Shown: one piece after another, positions 16,051 to 23,834 of the stretch | Position numbering within the stretch: the stretch's first letter is position 1 | How the letters are laid out: every line of letters starts with the position of its first letter | DNA from: Nocardioides sp. zg-1230 | GTDB taxonomy: Bacteria; Actinomycetota; Actinomycetes; Propionibacteriales; Nocardioidaceae | Assembly (NCBI RefSeq): GCF_013155335.1 | Contig: NZ_JABJQZ010000005.1 | Location: forward strand, 186,001-250,000 | Direction: 5' to 3' | Length of the DNA: 64,000 nt | Position numbers and translations under genes: made by a program | The notes under the pieces: model-generated | Told to the model about the DNA's origin: nothing | The model's database searches: none | The model's input: only the letters and a program-made list of their open reading frames with translations

Positions 16051-16632
16051 TCACCCGGCGACCGCGAGGAGGAGGGCCGCAGCGCCGAGGGGCACGTCGA
16101 GGAGGATGCAGAACTCGGCCATCGACCGGGGGACGACGTCGTTGCGGCGCCAGTGCCGGTAGTCCCACAGTGCGTGGCTGACCAGCACCAGTCCTGCCAG
16201 GGCGAGCCCGACCCGCGGTGCGATCAACAACGCGACAAGGGCCAGACCGCCGAAGCAGAGCATCGCCAGGGTCTGCTCGGACAGCATCCGACCGGGTGAG
16301 CCGAGGGCCAGTCCGACGACGACCAGGACGCCCACATAGGCGGTCAGACCCCACCACCACGGGACGCCGGCGAGCTCGGTCACGGTGACGGCTGATGCGC
16401 TCCCGATGATCCCCGCCCAGGCCACCCACCGCCGGTGGAGGGCGGCGGCAGCCAGATAGCAGGACGCGGCGGCTGCGACCGTGATCGCGGTGCCCTCGGT
16501 GTCCACGCCGACCACGATCTGCCACGCAGCGACGAGGAGACCCACGATGCTGGGCCAGTGGCCCCAGGCGGGGCGTCGCACGGGCGTCTGGATCGGCCCA
16601 ATGTCGGCCGTGGTGCGTTCGTGCGTCGTCAC
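16051..16632 (-). CDS. Multi-pass membrane protein, unknown function
   Basis: 193 residues. After a short polar start (TTHERTTADIGPIQTPVRRPAW) there are about six hydrophobic helices, including IVGLLVAAWQIVVGV, YVGVLVVVGLALG, MLCFGGLALVALLIA and ILLDVPLGAAALLLAV. A polar stretch with SHALWDYRHWRRNDVVPRS lies between the last two helices. GTG at 16632 overlaps the stop of the upstream gene (GTGA), so the two membrane proteins are translationally coupled. No named family was recognised. Confidence 0.75.
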   Translation of the reverse strand: MTTHERTTADIGPIQTPVRRPAWGHWPSIVGLLVAAWQIVVGVDTEGTAITVAAAASCYLAAAALHRRWVAWAGIIGSASAVTVTELAGVPWWWGLTAYVGVLVVVGLALGSPGRMLSEQTLAMLCFGGLALVALLIAPRVGLALAGLVLVSHALWDYRHWRRNDVVPRSMAEFCILLDVPLGAAALLLAVAG

Positions 16633-17087
16633 GACGACGACCTGGTCGAGACGGAAGCGGTGAACGTGTCGTTCCCCACCCGCTGGTGGTCGAGATGCGC
16701 GGCGGTGTACTCGTGGCGACGCCAGAGCATGGCCAGCAGCATGAAGCCGAGCATCAGCACGTGGCCGTACGACATCACCGCGGCCTCGCTCAGTAGGCCT
16801 GCCCAGTGCAACGGGTAGAGCACGACGAACCCGGCGTACATGGCCAGGCTCATCTCCCACGCAGGCGCCCACGCGTGTCCCCGATGCCGCATCCAGGCCA
16901 CCATCGGGACGGACATCGCCGTGGCCATGACGATGGTGTCGACCTCGACCGATCGAAGGACACTTGTCGGAGACGTGCCAGTGATGGCGACCGTCCAGAC
17001 CGGGTACAGGACGAGCATGCCCGCCGCCATCGCGACGACCATCTCGACGTAGTGCGTCACGAACCTGGCGGCCGTGGCGGCCTTCAT
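16629..17087 (-). CDS. Conserved actinobacterial membrane protein
   Basis: 152 residues with four predicted membrane helices: VTHYVEMVVAMAAGMLVLYPVW, a second with TIVMATAMSVPMVAWM, a third with WEMSLAMYAGFVVLYPLHW and a fourth with SYGHVLMLGFMLLAMLWRR. Conserved Glu, His and Met residues lie inside the helices (HYVEMV, WEMS, GHVLM). Similar proteins are common beside two-component or copper-related genes in actinobacteria, but no function is established to my knowledge. ATG at 17087 has GAGGG six bases before it. First gene of a two-gene unit. Confidence 0.78.
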   Translation of the reverse strand: MKAATAARFVTHYVEMVVAMAAGMLVLYPVWTVAITGTSPTSVLRSVEVDTIVMATAMSVPMVAWMRHRGHAWAPAWEMSLAMYAGFVVLYPLHWAGLLSEAAVMSYGHVLMLGFMLLAMLWRRHEYTAAHLDHQRVGNDTFTASVSTRSSS

Positions 17088-17461
17088 GAGCGACCCTCGC
17101 CCGCGGGTCCGAGCTCGTGGGCCCTGGGGTACGGAGTGCACGATGCCGGGGGAGTGCCGCCGTCGATGCGGGCGTCGACGGCGCGTGGGCTGGTGGGGCG
17201 GGGCAGCGGTGCGGGTCTGGTCGGAAGAGGTCGCGACGGCCGGGGATTGTTGTGGACGTTCTCGTGAGTGAGCATGGCACTGACCTTGCGTCCTGTCAGC
17301 GCATCTTCGACCCGTGCGGTTGGCACGAACCACGCGTGCATCGCGCCTTCGCCCGGAGAGTGCCGCTCGATTGCGCAGTGGCGGACCTTGCTGCCCTCGT
17401 CACGGCGTGGCTCTCGGGTAGGGGAGCTGCGTGCGTGACCGCGACACGCGAGTTGGAGTGG
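17088..17461. other. Stretch without a supported gene
   Basis: 374 bases between the start of the membrane pair and the end of the Nudix remnant. Reading frames on both strands are Pro/Arg-rich shadows. A plus-strand frame from about 17268 reads more like protein for 60 codons (DLASCQRIFDPCGWHEPRVH) but runs on into the Nudix gene in antisense and has no ribosome binding site. It should contain the promoter for the membrane pair; no clear element was seen. Confidence 0.5.
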
Positions 17462-17856
17462 CTACACCTCGCCGAGCAGGGCACCTTGACCACCAGCAAG
17501 GGCGTGCCCCTTGGTCAAGGGAATCCAATAGCACTCGAACCGTTTTGGATCGCTCCCGTCGTCAGGATCATCCTCGCTGCTCACCCACCGCTCCGGAACC
17601 GGACCGGCCACCTCGAGCAGGAAGACATGTCGATGATGCGTCTCCCACCGATACGGAGCCATGTCGTACGTGGTCTCGCCGACCTTGCACTTCACGCGCA
17701 GTCCGCCCAGCCCGGTCTCCTCCGACGCTTCGCGTAGAGCCGCGGCAGCGGGTGACTCACCCGGCCGGATGCTGCCCGCCGGAACCTGCAGCCCTGACTC
17801 CTCCCAGGTTCGTGGAGGTGACGGAACACCAGAGCACCGCGTTGGTGCCGTCCGGT
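17462..17856 (-). pseudogene. Nudix hydrolase, frameshifted
   Basis: The carboxy-terminal part is intact. A perfect Nudix box G-x5-E-x7-REAxEExGL (from GSIRPGE to REASEETGL) is followed by YDMAPYRWETHHRHVFLLEV and FECYWIPLTKG, ending at 17462. Upstream of LQVPAGS, the expected strand ALVFRH lies in a different frame from WEESGLQVPAG. The shift falls near 17810, and no start codon joins them. The remaining amino terminus abuts the stop of the HxlR gene at 17857. Nudix enzymes cleave nucleoside diphosphate derivatives. Either this copy is dead or a base is missing in the assembly. Confidence 0.65.
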
Positions 17857-18351
17857 TCAGGCGCGTCTTTCAACGCCGTGCGTTGAGGAGCGGGGTAAGG
17901 GCTCAGCTCCCGGGCCGGACTCGACCTCGACGTCGCCCGCATGCATGACTTCGCCGCAGGCCGCGCAGTGCGGTTCGACGTGGGTCACCTGACCGCAGGC
18001 ATGGTGCCGGTACAGCGTCGGGGGACCTGCTTCGCCAGCGGTCCACCGATCACCCCACGCCGCGATCGCAAGAAGCACGTCGATGAAGTCATTGCCTTTG
18101 GCCGTGAGGACGTACTCGTGACGCGGCGGCCGTTCGGAGTAGGACTCGGCTTCGAGCAGTCCCAGCTCGACCAGGTGTCGCAGTCGCTCGGCCAACACCT
18201 TTCGCGAGACCCCGAGATCCTGCCGAAGCTCCTCGAAGCGCCTGATCCCGACGTGCACGTCGCGCAGCACGAGCACCGACCAGGGCTCGGCCACCACCGG
18301 CAGGCTCCGAGCGATCGAGCAATCCATCCGCGAGAAGTCGGTCCGATGCAT
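17857..18351 (-). CDS. HxlR-family transcriptional regulator
   Basis: 164 residues. A winged helix of the HxlR type opens the protein: CSIARSLPVVAEPWSVLVLRDVHVGIRRFEELRQDLGVSRKVLAERLRHLVELGLLE...ERPPRHEYVLTAKG. It is followed by a carboxy-terminal extension with two CxxC-like pairs (HHACGQVTH, HCAACGEVMH) that may bind zinc. ATG at 18351 has GGAGG four bases before it. It is divergent from a DHA2 exporter, with two matching operator sequences between them. This suggests it represses the exporter until a drug-like ligand or redox signal relieves it. Confidence 0.9.
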   Translation of the reverse strand: MHRTDFSRMDCSIARSLPVVAEPWSVLVLRDVHVGIRRFEELRQDLGVSRKVLAERLRHLVELGLLEAESYSERPPRHEYVLTAKGNDFIDVLLAIAAWGDRWTAGEAGPPTLYRHHACGQVTHVEPHCAACGEVMHAGDVEVESGPGAEPLPRSSTHGVERRA

Positions 18352-18371
18352 CAGTCCTCCGGGACGAGTTA

Positions 18372-18427
18372 GTTCCTTGACGGAACTCACAGTGTACGCC
18401 TACGGTCACTTCGTCTCTTGAAGAAAC
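18372..18427. promoter_or_regulatory. Two matching HxlR-type operators
   Basis: GTTCCTTGACGGAAC (18372-18386) and GTCTCTTGAAGAAAC (18413-18427) agree with the pattern GTYYCTTGAMGRAAC. Their centres are 41 bases apart, close to four helical turns, so two dimers could bind the same face. The first is extended to a perfect 6-bp dyad AGTTCC...GGAACT. They lie between the HxlR gene (start 18351) and the exporter (start 18450). Confidence 0.7.
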
Positions 18428-18449
18428 TGACAGATGCGGGGGATCTCCC

Positions 18450-20066
18450 ATGACGACAGAAGGGCGTGAACGCCCCACGACCGCACGTGATCAACCCGGA
18501 AACGCGGCGGGCTGGCGTGAGTGGGTCGGTCTGGCGGTCGTGTCACTGCCAGCTCTGGTGGTGACGATGGACGTCTCCATCCTGTTCCTGGCGGTACCGT
18601 CCTTGACCGCCTCGCTGACACCCACGGCCAGCCAACTGCTCTGGATCAGCGACATCTACGGCTTCGTCATCGCGGGTTCGTTGCTCACCATGGGCGCGGT
18701 CAGCGACCGTGTCGGCCCGCGTCGATTGTTGATGGTCGGTGCAGCGGCTTTCGCCGCCGCATCGCTCCTCGCCGCGTTCGCCTCAACCCCCGAGCAATTG
18801 ATCGCCGCGCGAGCGATCCTCGGCCTGGCCGGCGCGACTCTGGCCCCGTCCTCCATGGCCATCCTGCGCTCGATGTTCCGCGAGGAGCGGCAGCGCAGAC
18901 AGGCCATCGGAGTGTGGATGAGCTGCTTCGCAGCCGGCGCCGCGGTGGGACCCCTGGTCGGCGGCGCACTGCTGGAGCACTTCTGGTGGGGCTCCGCCTT
19001 CCTGCTGAACGTGCCAGTGATGGTGGTGCTCCTTGTCGGGGGAGCCGCCGTGCTGCCAGCCCCACGGGTCCGGCGACGGTCGCGGCTCGATCTCCGCGGC
19101 GCCGTGTTGTCACTCGTCGCCGTCCTGCTCGTGACATACGCCCTGAAGACGGTGGTCAGCGAAGGTCTCGGCCTCGTCGCGGTCGTCAGCCTGGCCGCGG
19201 GGGCCGCAGTCGGTGGTGCCTTCATGCGGCAGCAGAAGACCGCCTCGCATCCCCTCGTGGACCCTTCGCTGTTGCGAACTCCTGGCTTCGCGGTGTGCCT
19301 GGTGGCGATCGTGCTCAGCGCCTTCGTCGTGGCGGGGCTGCTGTTCTACATGGCCCAGCTGCTGCAACTGGTGGCCCAACGAGGACCACTCGAGGCGGGA
19401 ATGTGGACGCTCCCGGTCATGGTCGCCACCATCACCGGATCGATGTCGGCGCCCGCGCTCCTTGAACGACTGGCCGCGCTGCCACTAGTGGCGGGCGCCC
19501 TAGGACTCGCGGGCATCGGGCTGACCATGGCTGCGATGCTGAGTGCGGATGACCACACGTGGCTCATTGCCGGGTCGATCCTGGTGGGGCTCGGAGCCGG
19601 CGCGGCCGGCACCATCGCGACCGACAGCATCATCGGTGCCGCGCCGATAGAGCGCGCCGGCGCCGCGTCGGCGGTCACCGAGACTGGAAGCGAGCTCGGG
19701 GGCGCCCTGGGCGTCGCGCTGCTCGGCAGCCTGGGGTCGGCGGTCTACCGCGATCGGATGTCCGACGTGCTGCACGCGAGCCTCTCGGCATCATCGACTG
19801 CACCGGTCATCGACTCCCGCGCTGGCGCCGCTGGCATCGCCGAGTCTGTGCCCGAAGACGTGCTCCGCGCGGCCGACGCCGCGTTCATCGATGCGCTGCA
19901 AGCATCAGCCCTGTCCGCGTCCGCGCTGTGTGCCGTCGCCGCGACTGTCGCTGTCGTGGTTACCCGGCGGGCACGCAACCGATCAGGCGTCCGGCCGACG
20001 TCAATGCTGCACGCCAGTAGTTCCCCGCGCGACAAGACGGAACTCGACCAGAGGAGCCAATCGTGA
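18450..20066 (+). CDS. DHA2-family MFS exporter
   Basis: 538 residues with about 14 membrane segments, the size and layout of the DHA2 (QacA/EmrB-like) drug exporters. The helix 1 to 3 region reads VVTMDVSILFLAVPSL and ISDIYGFVIAGSLLTMGAVSDRVGPRR, with the antiporter motif near ARAILGLAGATLAPSSMAIL. The carboxy-terminal tail is polar. The gene is preceded by two HxlR-type operators and overlaps the hydrolase gene by four bases (GTGA). The likely role is efflux of a hydrophobic or cationic compound under HxlR control. Confidence 0.92.
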   Translation: MTTEGRERPTTARDQPGNAAGWREWVGLAVVSLPALVVTMDVSILFLAVPSLTASLTPTASQLLWISDIYGFVIAGSLLTMGAVSDRVGPRRLLMVGAAAFAAASLLAAFASTPEQLIAARAILGLAGATLAPSSMAILRSMFREERQRRQAIGVWMSCFAAGAAVGPLVGGALLEHFWWGSAFLLNVPVMVVLLVGGAAVLPAPRVRRRSRLDLRGAVLSLVAVLLVTYALKTVVSEGLGLVAVVSLAAGAAVGGAFMRQQKTASHPLVDPSLLRTPGFAVCLVAIVLSAFVVAGLLFYMAQLLQLVAQRGPLEAGMWTLPVMVATITGSMSAPALLERLAALPLVAGALGLAGIGLTMAAMLSADDHTWLIAGSILVGLGAGAAGTIATDSIIGAAPIERAGAASAVTETGSELGGALGVALLGSLGSAVYRDRMSDVLHASLSASSTAPVIDSRAGAAGIAESVPEDVLRAADAAFIDALQASALSASALCAVAATVAVVVTRRARNRSGVRPTSMLHASSSPRDKTELDQRSQS

Positions 20067-20809
20067 CCAGCACCAACCACCGCGCGACCCACGCCGGGCG
20101 CAGCACCTTCGTGCTCCTGCCCGGCGCCTGGTCAGGCCCATGGGCGTGGGAACCCATCCACACCCGTCTCACCCGACGTGGCCACCGCGTGCTCACCGTG
20201 TCGTTCTCCGGGCTACAACCACGTGGTGACGTGGACGTGGACGCTGTCACCCTGCAGACCCACGTCGACGACACACTGAGCACCATCGCCCGACACGGCC
20301 TCACCGACATCGTCCTCGTCGGACACTCGTACTCAGGGCTGGTCGCCGGAATGGTCACCGATCAGGCGCCACGCCACATCGTCCGCACCGTGTACGTCGA
20401 AGGCTTCCTGGCCCGTGACGGTGAGTCACTTCTGGACGCCTTCGGCGCCGAGCAGAAGGCCCTGGAGCTGAGGGACATACGGGCGAACGACGGCTGGTGG
20501 CCACCCCCGTCCGCCGCGGCCATCGCTCAGGAGCCTGACCTCACCAGCGCCCACGTCCAGTGGCTGGCCACCAAGCTGTTGCCGCACCCGGCGCGGACGA
20601 TCTCCGAGCCAGTCGAGCTATCCAGCCCCATCGCCGACCAACCCTCGACCGTCATCGCCCGAGCGCACACCGAGCCCCATCTCGAGAAGCTCCAAGTCGC
20701 GCACGGCTGGGACGTTAGACACCTTGAAGCGGGCCACTGGCCGATGCTGAGCGTCCCAGATCGGCTCGCCGACCTGCTCGTCGAGGCCGCCGTCTCACGC
20801 CGGGCCTGA
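20063..20809 (+). CDS. Alpha/beta hydrolase
   Basis: 248-residue esterase-like protein of the plant-salicylate-esterase/RsbQ-like group. It has the oxyanion-hole start TFVLLPGAWSGPWAWEPI and the nucleophile elbow GHSYSG with Ser89. A late His in LEAGHWPML completes the triad; the acid is probably an Asp or Glu before it. GTG at 20063 follows GAGGAG and overlaps the exporter stop, so it is coupled to the exporter. It may modify or degrade the compound handled by the exporter; the substrate is unknown. The 3' end overlaps the convergent membrane gene by 15 bases. Confidence 0.88.
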   Translation: MTSTNHRATHAGRSTFVLLPGAWSGPWAWEPIHTRLTRRGHRVLTVSFSGLQPRGDVDVDAVTLQTHVDDTLSTIARHGLTDIVLVGHSYSGLVAGMVTDQAPRHIVRTVYVEGFLARDGESLLDAFGAEQKALELRDIRANDGWWPPPSAAAIAQEPDLTSAHVQWLATKLLPHPARTISEPVELSSPIADQPSTVIARAHTEPHLEKLQVAHGWDVRHLEAGHWPMLSVPDRLADLLVEAAVSRRA

Positions 20810-21478
20810 TCGATCCTGGGATCGCAGACGTCGGCTCCCCAGCCATGTCGCGTACACCACGACGAGCATGCCGAGTCCCAGCAGGAAGGCGACCGGGTCG
20901 AGCGGCTCGGGGATCCAGCCCGCGAACGATGCCACTCCGATGCCGGCGATGACGCAGGCGAGACCAGCTGAGGCCTCGAGCGCCGCGCACGACGATCGGG
21001 TCCGCAACCAGCGCATGAGCGGTACGCCCATCAGCGCCAGGACCACGCCGGCCGCGGACCCGAACGCCAACGAGCGGACGCCGGCGCCATGGTTCGTCAG
21101 GCCTGCCAGCACCAGCATCACGCCCGCCGCCATGGCAGCGGGCCGGATGATTGCCTCGACGAGGGCGTACGGCGCTGGAGTGTCGGGGGTGCGGTCTTGT
21201 CGCTTGCGCGGGATGTGCGCCCACGCCTCGCCCATCAGGTGGCGTCGTGCCATCTCGGCGACGACGCCCGTGGTCAGCACGGCCAGCGTCGGAGCCACCC
21301 ACGAGCCGGAGAGGACCCAGGCCAGCGACCCCACCAGCGTGAGCACCTCGGGAGCGGCAAGGACGGACATGGCCCAGCCGCGGACGTAGGCGGGGTGGGC
21401 CTGCGCGACGTCCGCTGGATGGAGAAGCCGCTGGGCTCTCGGGTCGGGCAACGAGACTCGCTCAGACATGGTGCTCAT
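20795..21478 (-). CDS. Multi-pass membrane protein, unknown function
   Basis: 227 residues with about six hydrophobic helices (VRGWAMSVLAAPEVLTLVGSLAWVL, PTLAVLTTGVVAEMARR, AAMAAGVMLVLAGL, SAAGVVLALMGVPLM, SAGLACVIAGIGVASFAG, VAFLLGLGMLVVVYATW) and a cytoplasmic basic loop (HIPRKRQDRTPD). It starts with MSTMSERVSL. The upstream regulator gene overlaps it by 17 bases, so the two form a unit in which the regulator may report on the membrane protein. No family was recognised. Confidence 0.75.
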   Translation of the reverse strand: MSTMSERVSLPDPRAQRLLHPADVAQAHPAYVRGWAMSVLAAPEVLTLVGSLAWVLSGSWVAPTLAVLTTGVVAEMARRHLMGEAWAHIPRKRQDRTPDTPAPYALVEAIIRPAAMAAGVMLVLAGLTNHGAGVRSLAFGSAAGVVLALMGVPLMRWLRTRSSCAALEASAGLACVIAGIGVASFAGWIPEPLDPVAFLLGLGMLVVVYATWLGSRRLRSQDRSGPA

Positions 21479-21908
21479 GGCTCCTCCAAGGAACGCGGGG
21501 GATGTAGGCGGCGGTGCGGTGCGACGCCCGCGCGATGTCGTAGACCTTCTGCCTGGAGACGCCTAGCTCCTCGGCGACCGAGACGGCACTGAAGTCGTCC
21601 AGGAGGAGCTCGACGGCGGCAGATCTCACCGCCGCCGCGCGAGAGTTGAGATGGGCCGCGAGCGCCGACACCTCGGCGGCGAGCAGGGCAACCGCCACGC
21701 TGCCGCCGAACTCGTGTGCCCAATCCGCCTCATCTGATCGACCAGCGGAGAACAACGCGTCACCGCAGTCCCGCAAGGTCGCGCTGACGACGTCCGGGGG
21801 GACTCGCGCGAGCTCGAACCGCGCGACCGCCAGCTCGAGCTCGTCGGGATCGCGATGGGCGAGTATCTCGCTCCAAACGCTCGTGTCATCCCCGGGTTGA
21901 CGCTTCAT
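21462..21908 (-). CDS. Small helix-turn-helix protein
   Basis: 148 residues, mostly helical and acidic at the start (DDTSVWSEILAHRDPDELELAVARFELARVPPDVV). The later segment SAVSVAEELGVSRQKVYDIARASHRTAAYIP reads as a helix-turn-helix. ATG at 21908 (MKRQPGDD) is the chosen start; no strong ribosome binding site is visible. It overlaps the following membrane gene. Likely a local DNA-binding regulator of unassigned family. Confidence 0.65.
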   Translation of the reverse strand: MKRQPGDDTSVWSEILAHRDPDELELAVARFELARVPPDVVSATLRDCGDALFSAGRSDEADWAHEFGGSVAVALLAAEVSALAAHLNSRAAAVRSAAVELLLDDFSAVSVAEELGVSRQKVYDIARASHRTAAYIPRVPWRSHEHHV

Positions 21909-21940
21909 CCCGCAGAGCCTGGTGGGCGGCACTGCGCGTG

Positions 21941-22441
21941 TCAACCCCGGGGTGACTCTGCCACGCACGACCATCGCTTCCGCGCTAGCCCTCCACCGGT
22001 CCAGGCTTCGTCGTTGCTGACGTCGCGCACCACCTCGAGCCAGGCCGGAACCACGTCGGACGGCTGGTCGCCGCCGTCGATCTCAGCGAGCAGCGAGCCG
22101 TCCGGGAACTCGTCGATGGCGATCAGCCACCCGTCGGCCTCGACGAGGTGCCGCTTCTTGCGCAGGGTTCGGGCCGGTAGCTCCGAGAGGAGGGGCCACT
22201 CGTGGTCGTCGAGGTAGAGGGTGGTGCAGGCAACCTCCTCTGGGCCGGGGGTGAGACGCACCTTCTGGCCGAGCTTCCGCGTCACGGTTCCATCGCTCTC
22301 CCGGACTTCGCGAAGACGAAGGCGGGTGCCCGTGATGTAGCGGTCCGTGATCTCTTTGGTGCTCGATATTCCAAGAGGCAGCCGCGCGACAAGGTACCGG
22401 CGCTCGCGCTCGACGATCGCGTACTTCAGCGATGCAGGCAC
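21941..22441 (-). CDS. CYTH-domain protein
   Basis: 166 residues. It begins ASLKYAIVERERRYLVARLP, an ExExR form of the ExExK metal-binding strand that opens CYTH (CyaB/thiamine-triphosphatase) tunnel proteins. It continues with DRYITGTRLRLREV, RKLGQKVRL, KKRHLVEADGWLIAIDEF and LLAEIDG, the further charged strands that line the tunnel. Such proteins hydrolyse triphosphates or act as cyclases. GTG at 22441 has GGAGG six bases before it. It follows the GNAT gene by two bases, so the two are one unit. Confidence 0.85.
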   Translation of the reverse strand: MPASLKYAIVERERRYLVARLPLGISSTKEITDRYITGTRLRLREVRESDGTVTRKLGQKVRLTPGPEEVACTTLYLDDHEWPLLSELPARTLRKKRHLVEADGWLIAIDEFPDGSLLAEIDGGDQPSDVVPAWLEVVRDVSNDEAWTGGGLARKRWSCVAESPRG

Positions 22442-22443
22442 GT

Positions 22444-23043
22444 TCAACCTCCAGCGACTCGGTATCGAAGCAGTTGCATCGAGGTGTCGCCTGGGACCGT
22501 CCCTTCGTCGGCAAACCCGACTCGTCGGGCCGTGCGGCGTGCCGCAATGTTCGCCGGCCTCGTGCGGACGACCACGTCGAGGTGCGGCTCCACGGCGGCG
22601 GCACAGGCGAGCGCGGCCCGGAGGACGAGGGTTCCGAGCCCGCGGCCTTGGACCTCCGGAGCCAACCGGAAGTAGGCGTTGAGGACGCGGGTGCCTTGTA
22701 GGTCGAAGGTCTGGATCCCACCGAGTCCGACGATGCGGCGACCATCGTCGTGTGTGCGGGCACCCTCGGCACCGGAAGGCCACCACGGCTCGGGCGCCAG
22801 GGCCGTCCAGTAGCCGAACCCGAACGTGTCCCAGTGCGCTCTGAACGGGGCGAGGAACGCTCGCGTGTGCTCGAGGTGGGGGTGAGTCTCGCTGGGGTCG
22901 TGCGCGTACGCCAAGGGGTTCCCGTGGATGAGGTACAGACCCGGTGCGTCGTCATTCTCGATGTCGCGTAGCAGGACTCCCTGCGGCAGGTGCACCGCGC
23001 ACCAGGGGTTCGACGCGCTTTCCTGGTCTCCTGCGACATCCAT
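22444..23043 (-). CDS. GNAT-family N-acetyltransferase
   Basis: 199 residues. The acetyl-CoA loop LAPEVQGRGLGTLVLRAALACA is clear, followed by RPANIAARRTARRVGFADEG, the usual end of the fold. The amino-terminal half has a strand pattern ending in GFGYWTAL and RIVGLGGIQTFDL. ATG at 23043 is the chosen start, with GAAGG upstream. Directly followed by the CYTH gene. It is divergent from a TetR-family gene 127 bases away that may control the pair. The substrate is unknown. Confidence 0.88.
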   Translation of the reverse strand: MDVAGDQESASNPWCAVHLPQGVLLRDIENDDAPGLYLIHGNPLAYAHDPSETHPHLEHTRAFLAPFRAHWDTFGFGYWTALAPEPWWPSGAEGARTHDDGRRIVGLGGIQTFDLQGTRVLNAYFRLAPEVQGRGLGTLVLRAALACAAAVEPHLDVVVRTRPANIAARRTARRVGFADEGTVPGDTSMQLLRYRVAGG

Positions 23044-23170
23044 CTGCAAGCCTTCTTTCGACGAAGAGGAGAGCCTCCGGGTCACGCGGGTCGTATTCAC
23101 GACAGACTCTAACTCGTACGGTGTGGTCCGACTTACAGTACAACGCAGACGATTGCGTACACTTTCTGGG

Positions 23171-23776
23171 ATGAGCGCGTCCTCGGCAGATGCCGGCCGA
23201 ACGGCGAAGCGCGCGGACGCCCGCAAGAACATCGCGGCGATCCTTGATGCGGCCACGGCCTGTTTGGCGATGAACCCCGAGGCGAGCATCAACGACATCG
23301 CGGCCGCGGCCGGTGTCGGTCGGGTCACTCTCTACGGCCACTTCTCCAACCGCGCGACGCTGGTCAGCCAGGTCGTCGATCGCGCGATGGCAGCCTCTGA
23401 CGCCGACCTCGAGGCGGTGAACCTCGACGGCGACGCCCGCGAGGCCCTCGGCCGGCTACTGGTCGCGAGCTGGCACGTGACCCACCGAGTCGGCGGGCTG
23501 GTGCTCGCAGCACAAGCCGCCATGCCGGAACGCGACTTCCGCCAGGCGCACGACAAGCCGACGCAACGAATGCTGCGCGTGCTGCGCCGCGCGCGCCGTG
23601 AAGGCAGCGTGCGCACCGACATGCCACTGAGCTGGCAGGTCACCACCATCCAGGGGGTCATCCACGCCGCCTCCAGCGCCGTCCATCGCGGTGAGCTCGA
23701 CGCCGACAGGGCGCCCGCGCTCATCCGTGCAACCGTCCTCGCTGCGCTGACCCCACCCGGACAGCTCGTGGCCTGA
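23171..23776 (+). CDS. TetR-family transcriptional regulator
   Basis: 201 residues. The amino-terminal helix-turn-helix reads KNIAAILDAATACLAMNPEASINDIAAAAGVGRVTLYGHFSNRATLVSQVV. The remaining helices form the dimer and ligand domain. ATG at 23171 begins MSASSADAG. The upstream gap to the divergent GNAT gene contains an imperfect repeat around 23140-23162 (GTACAACGC and GCGTAC), a weak operator candidate. A local role on the GNAT-CYTH unit is plausible. Confidence 0.88.
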   Translation: MSASSADAGRTAKRADARKNIAAILDAATACLAMNPEASINDIAAAAGVGRVTLYGHFSNRATLVSQVVDRAMAASDADLEAVNLDGDAREALGRLLVASWHVTHRVGGLVLAAQAAMPERDFRQAHDKPTQRMLRVLRRARREGSVRTDMPLSWQVTTIQGVIHAASSAVHRGELDADRAPALIRATVLAALTPPGQLVA

Positions 23777-23834
23777 CCGGCTTGGGCGTCGAGATCGGCG
23801 TCGAGGTGAAGCAGGTGGGCTAACATGAACAGTC

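Noticed and set aside
17268..17737. Plus-strand frame with DLASCQRIFDPCGWHEPRVH
   Set aside because: It continues through the Nudix remnant in antisense and has no start signal; chance open frame.
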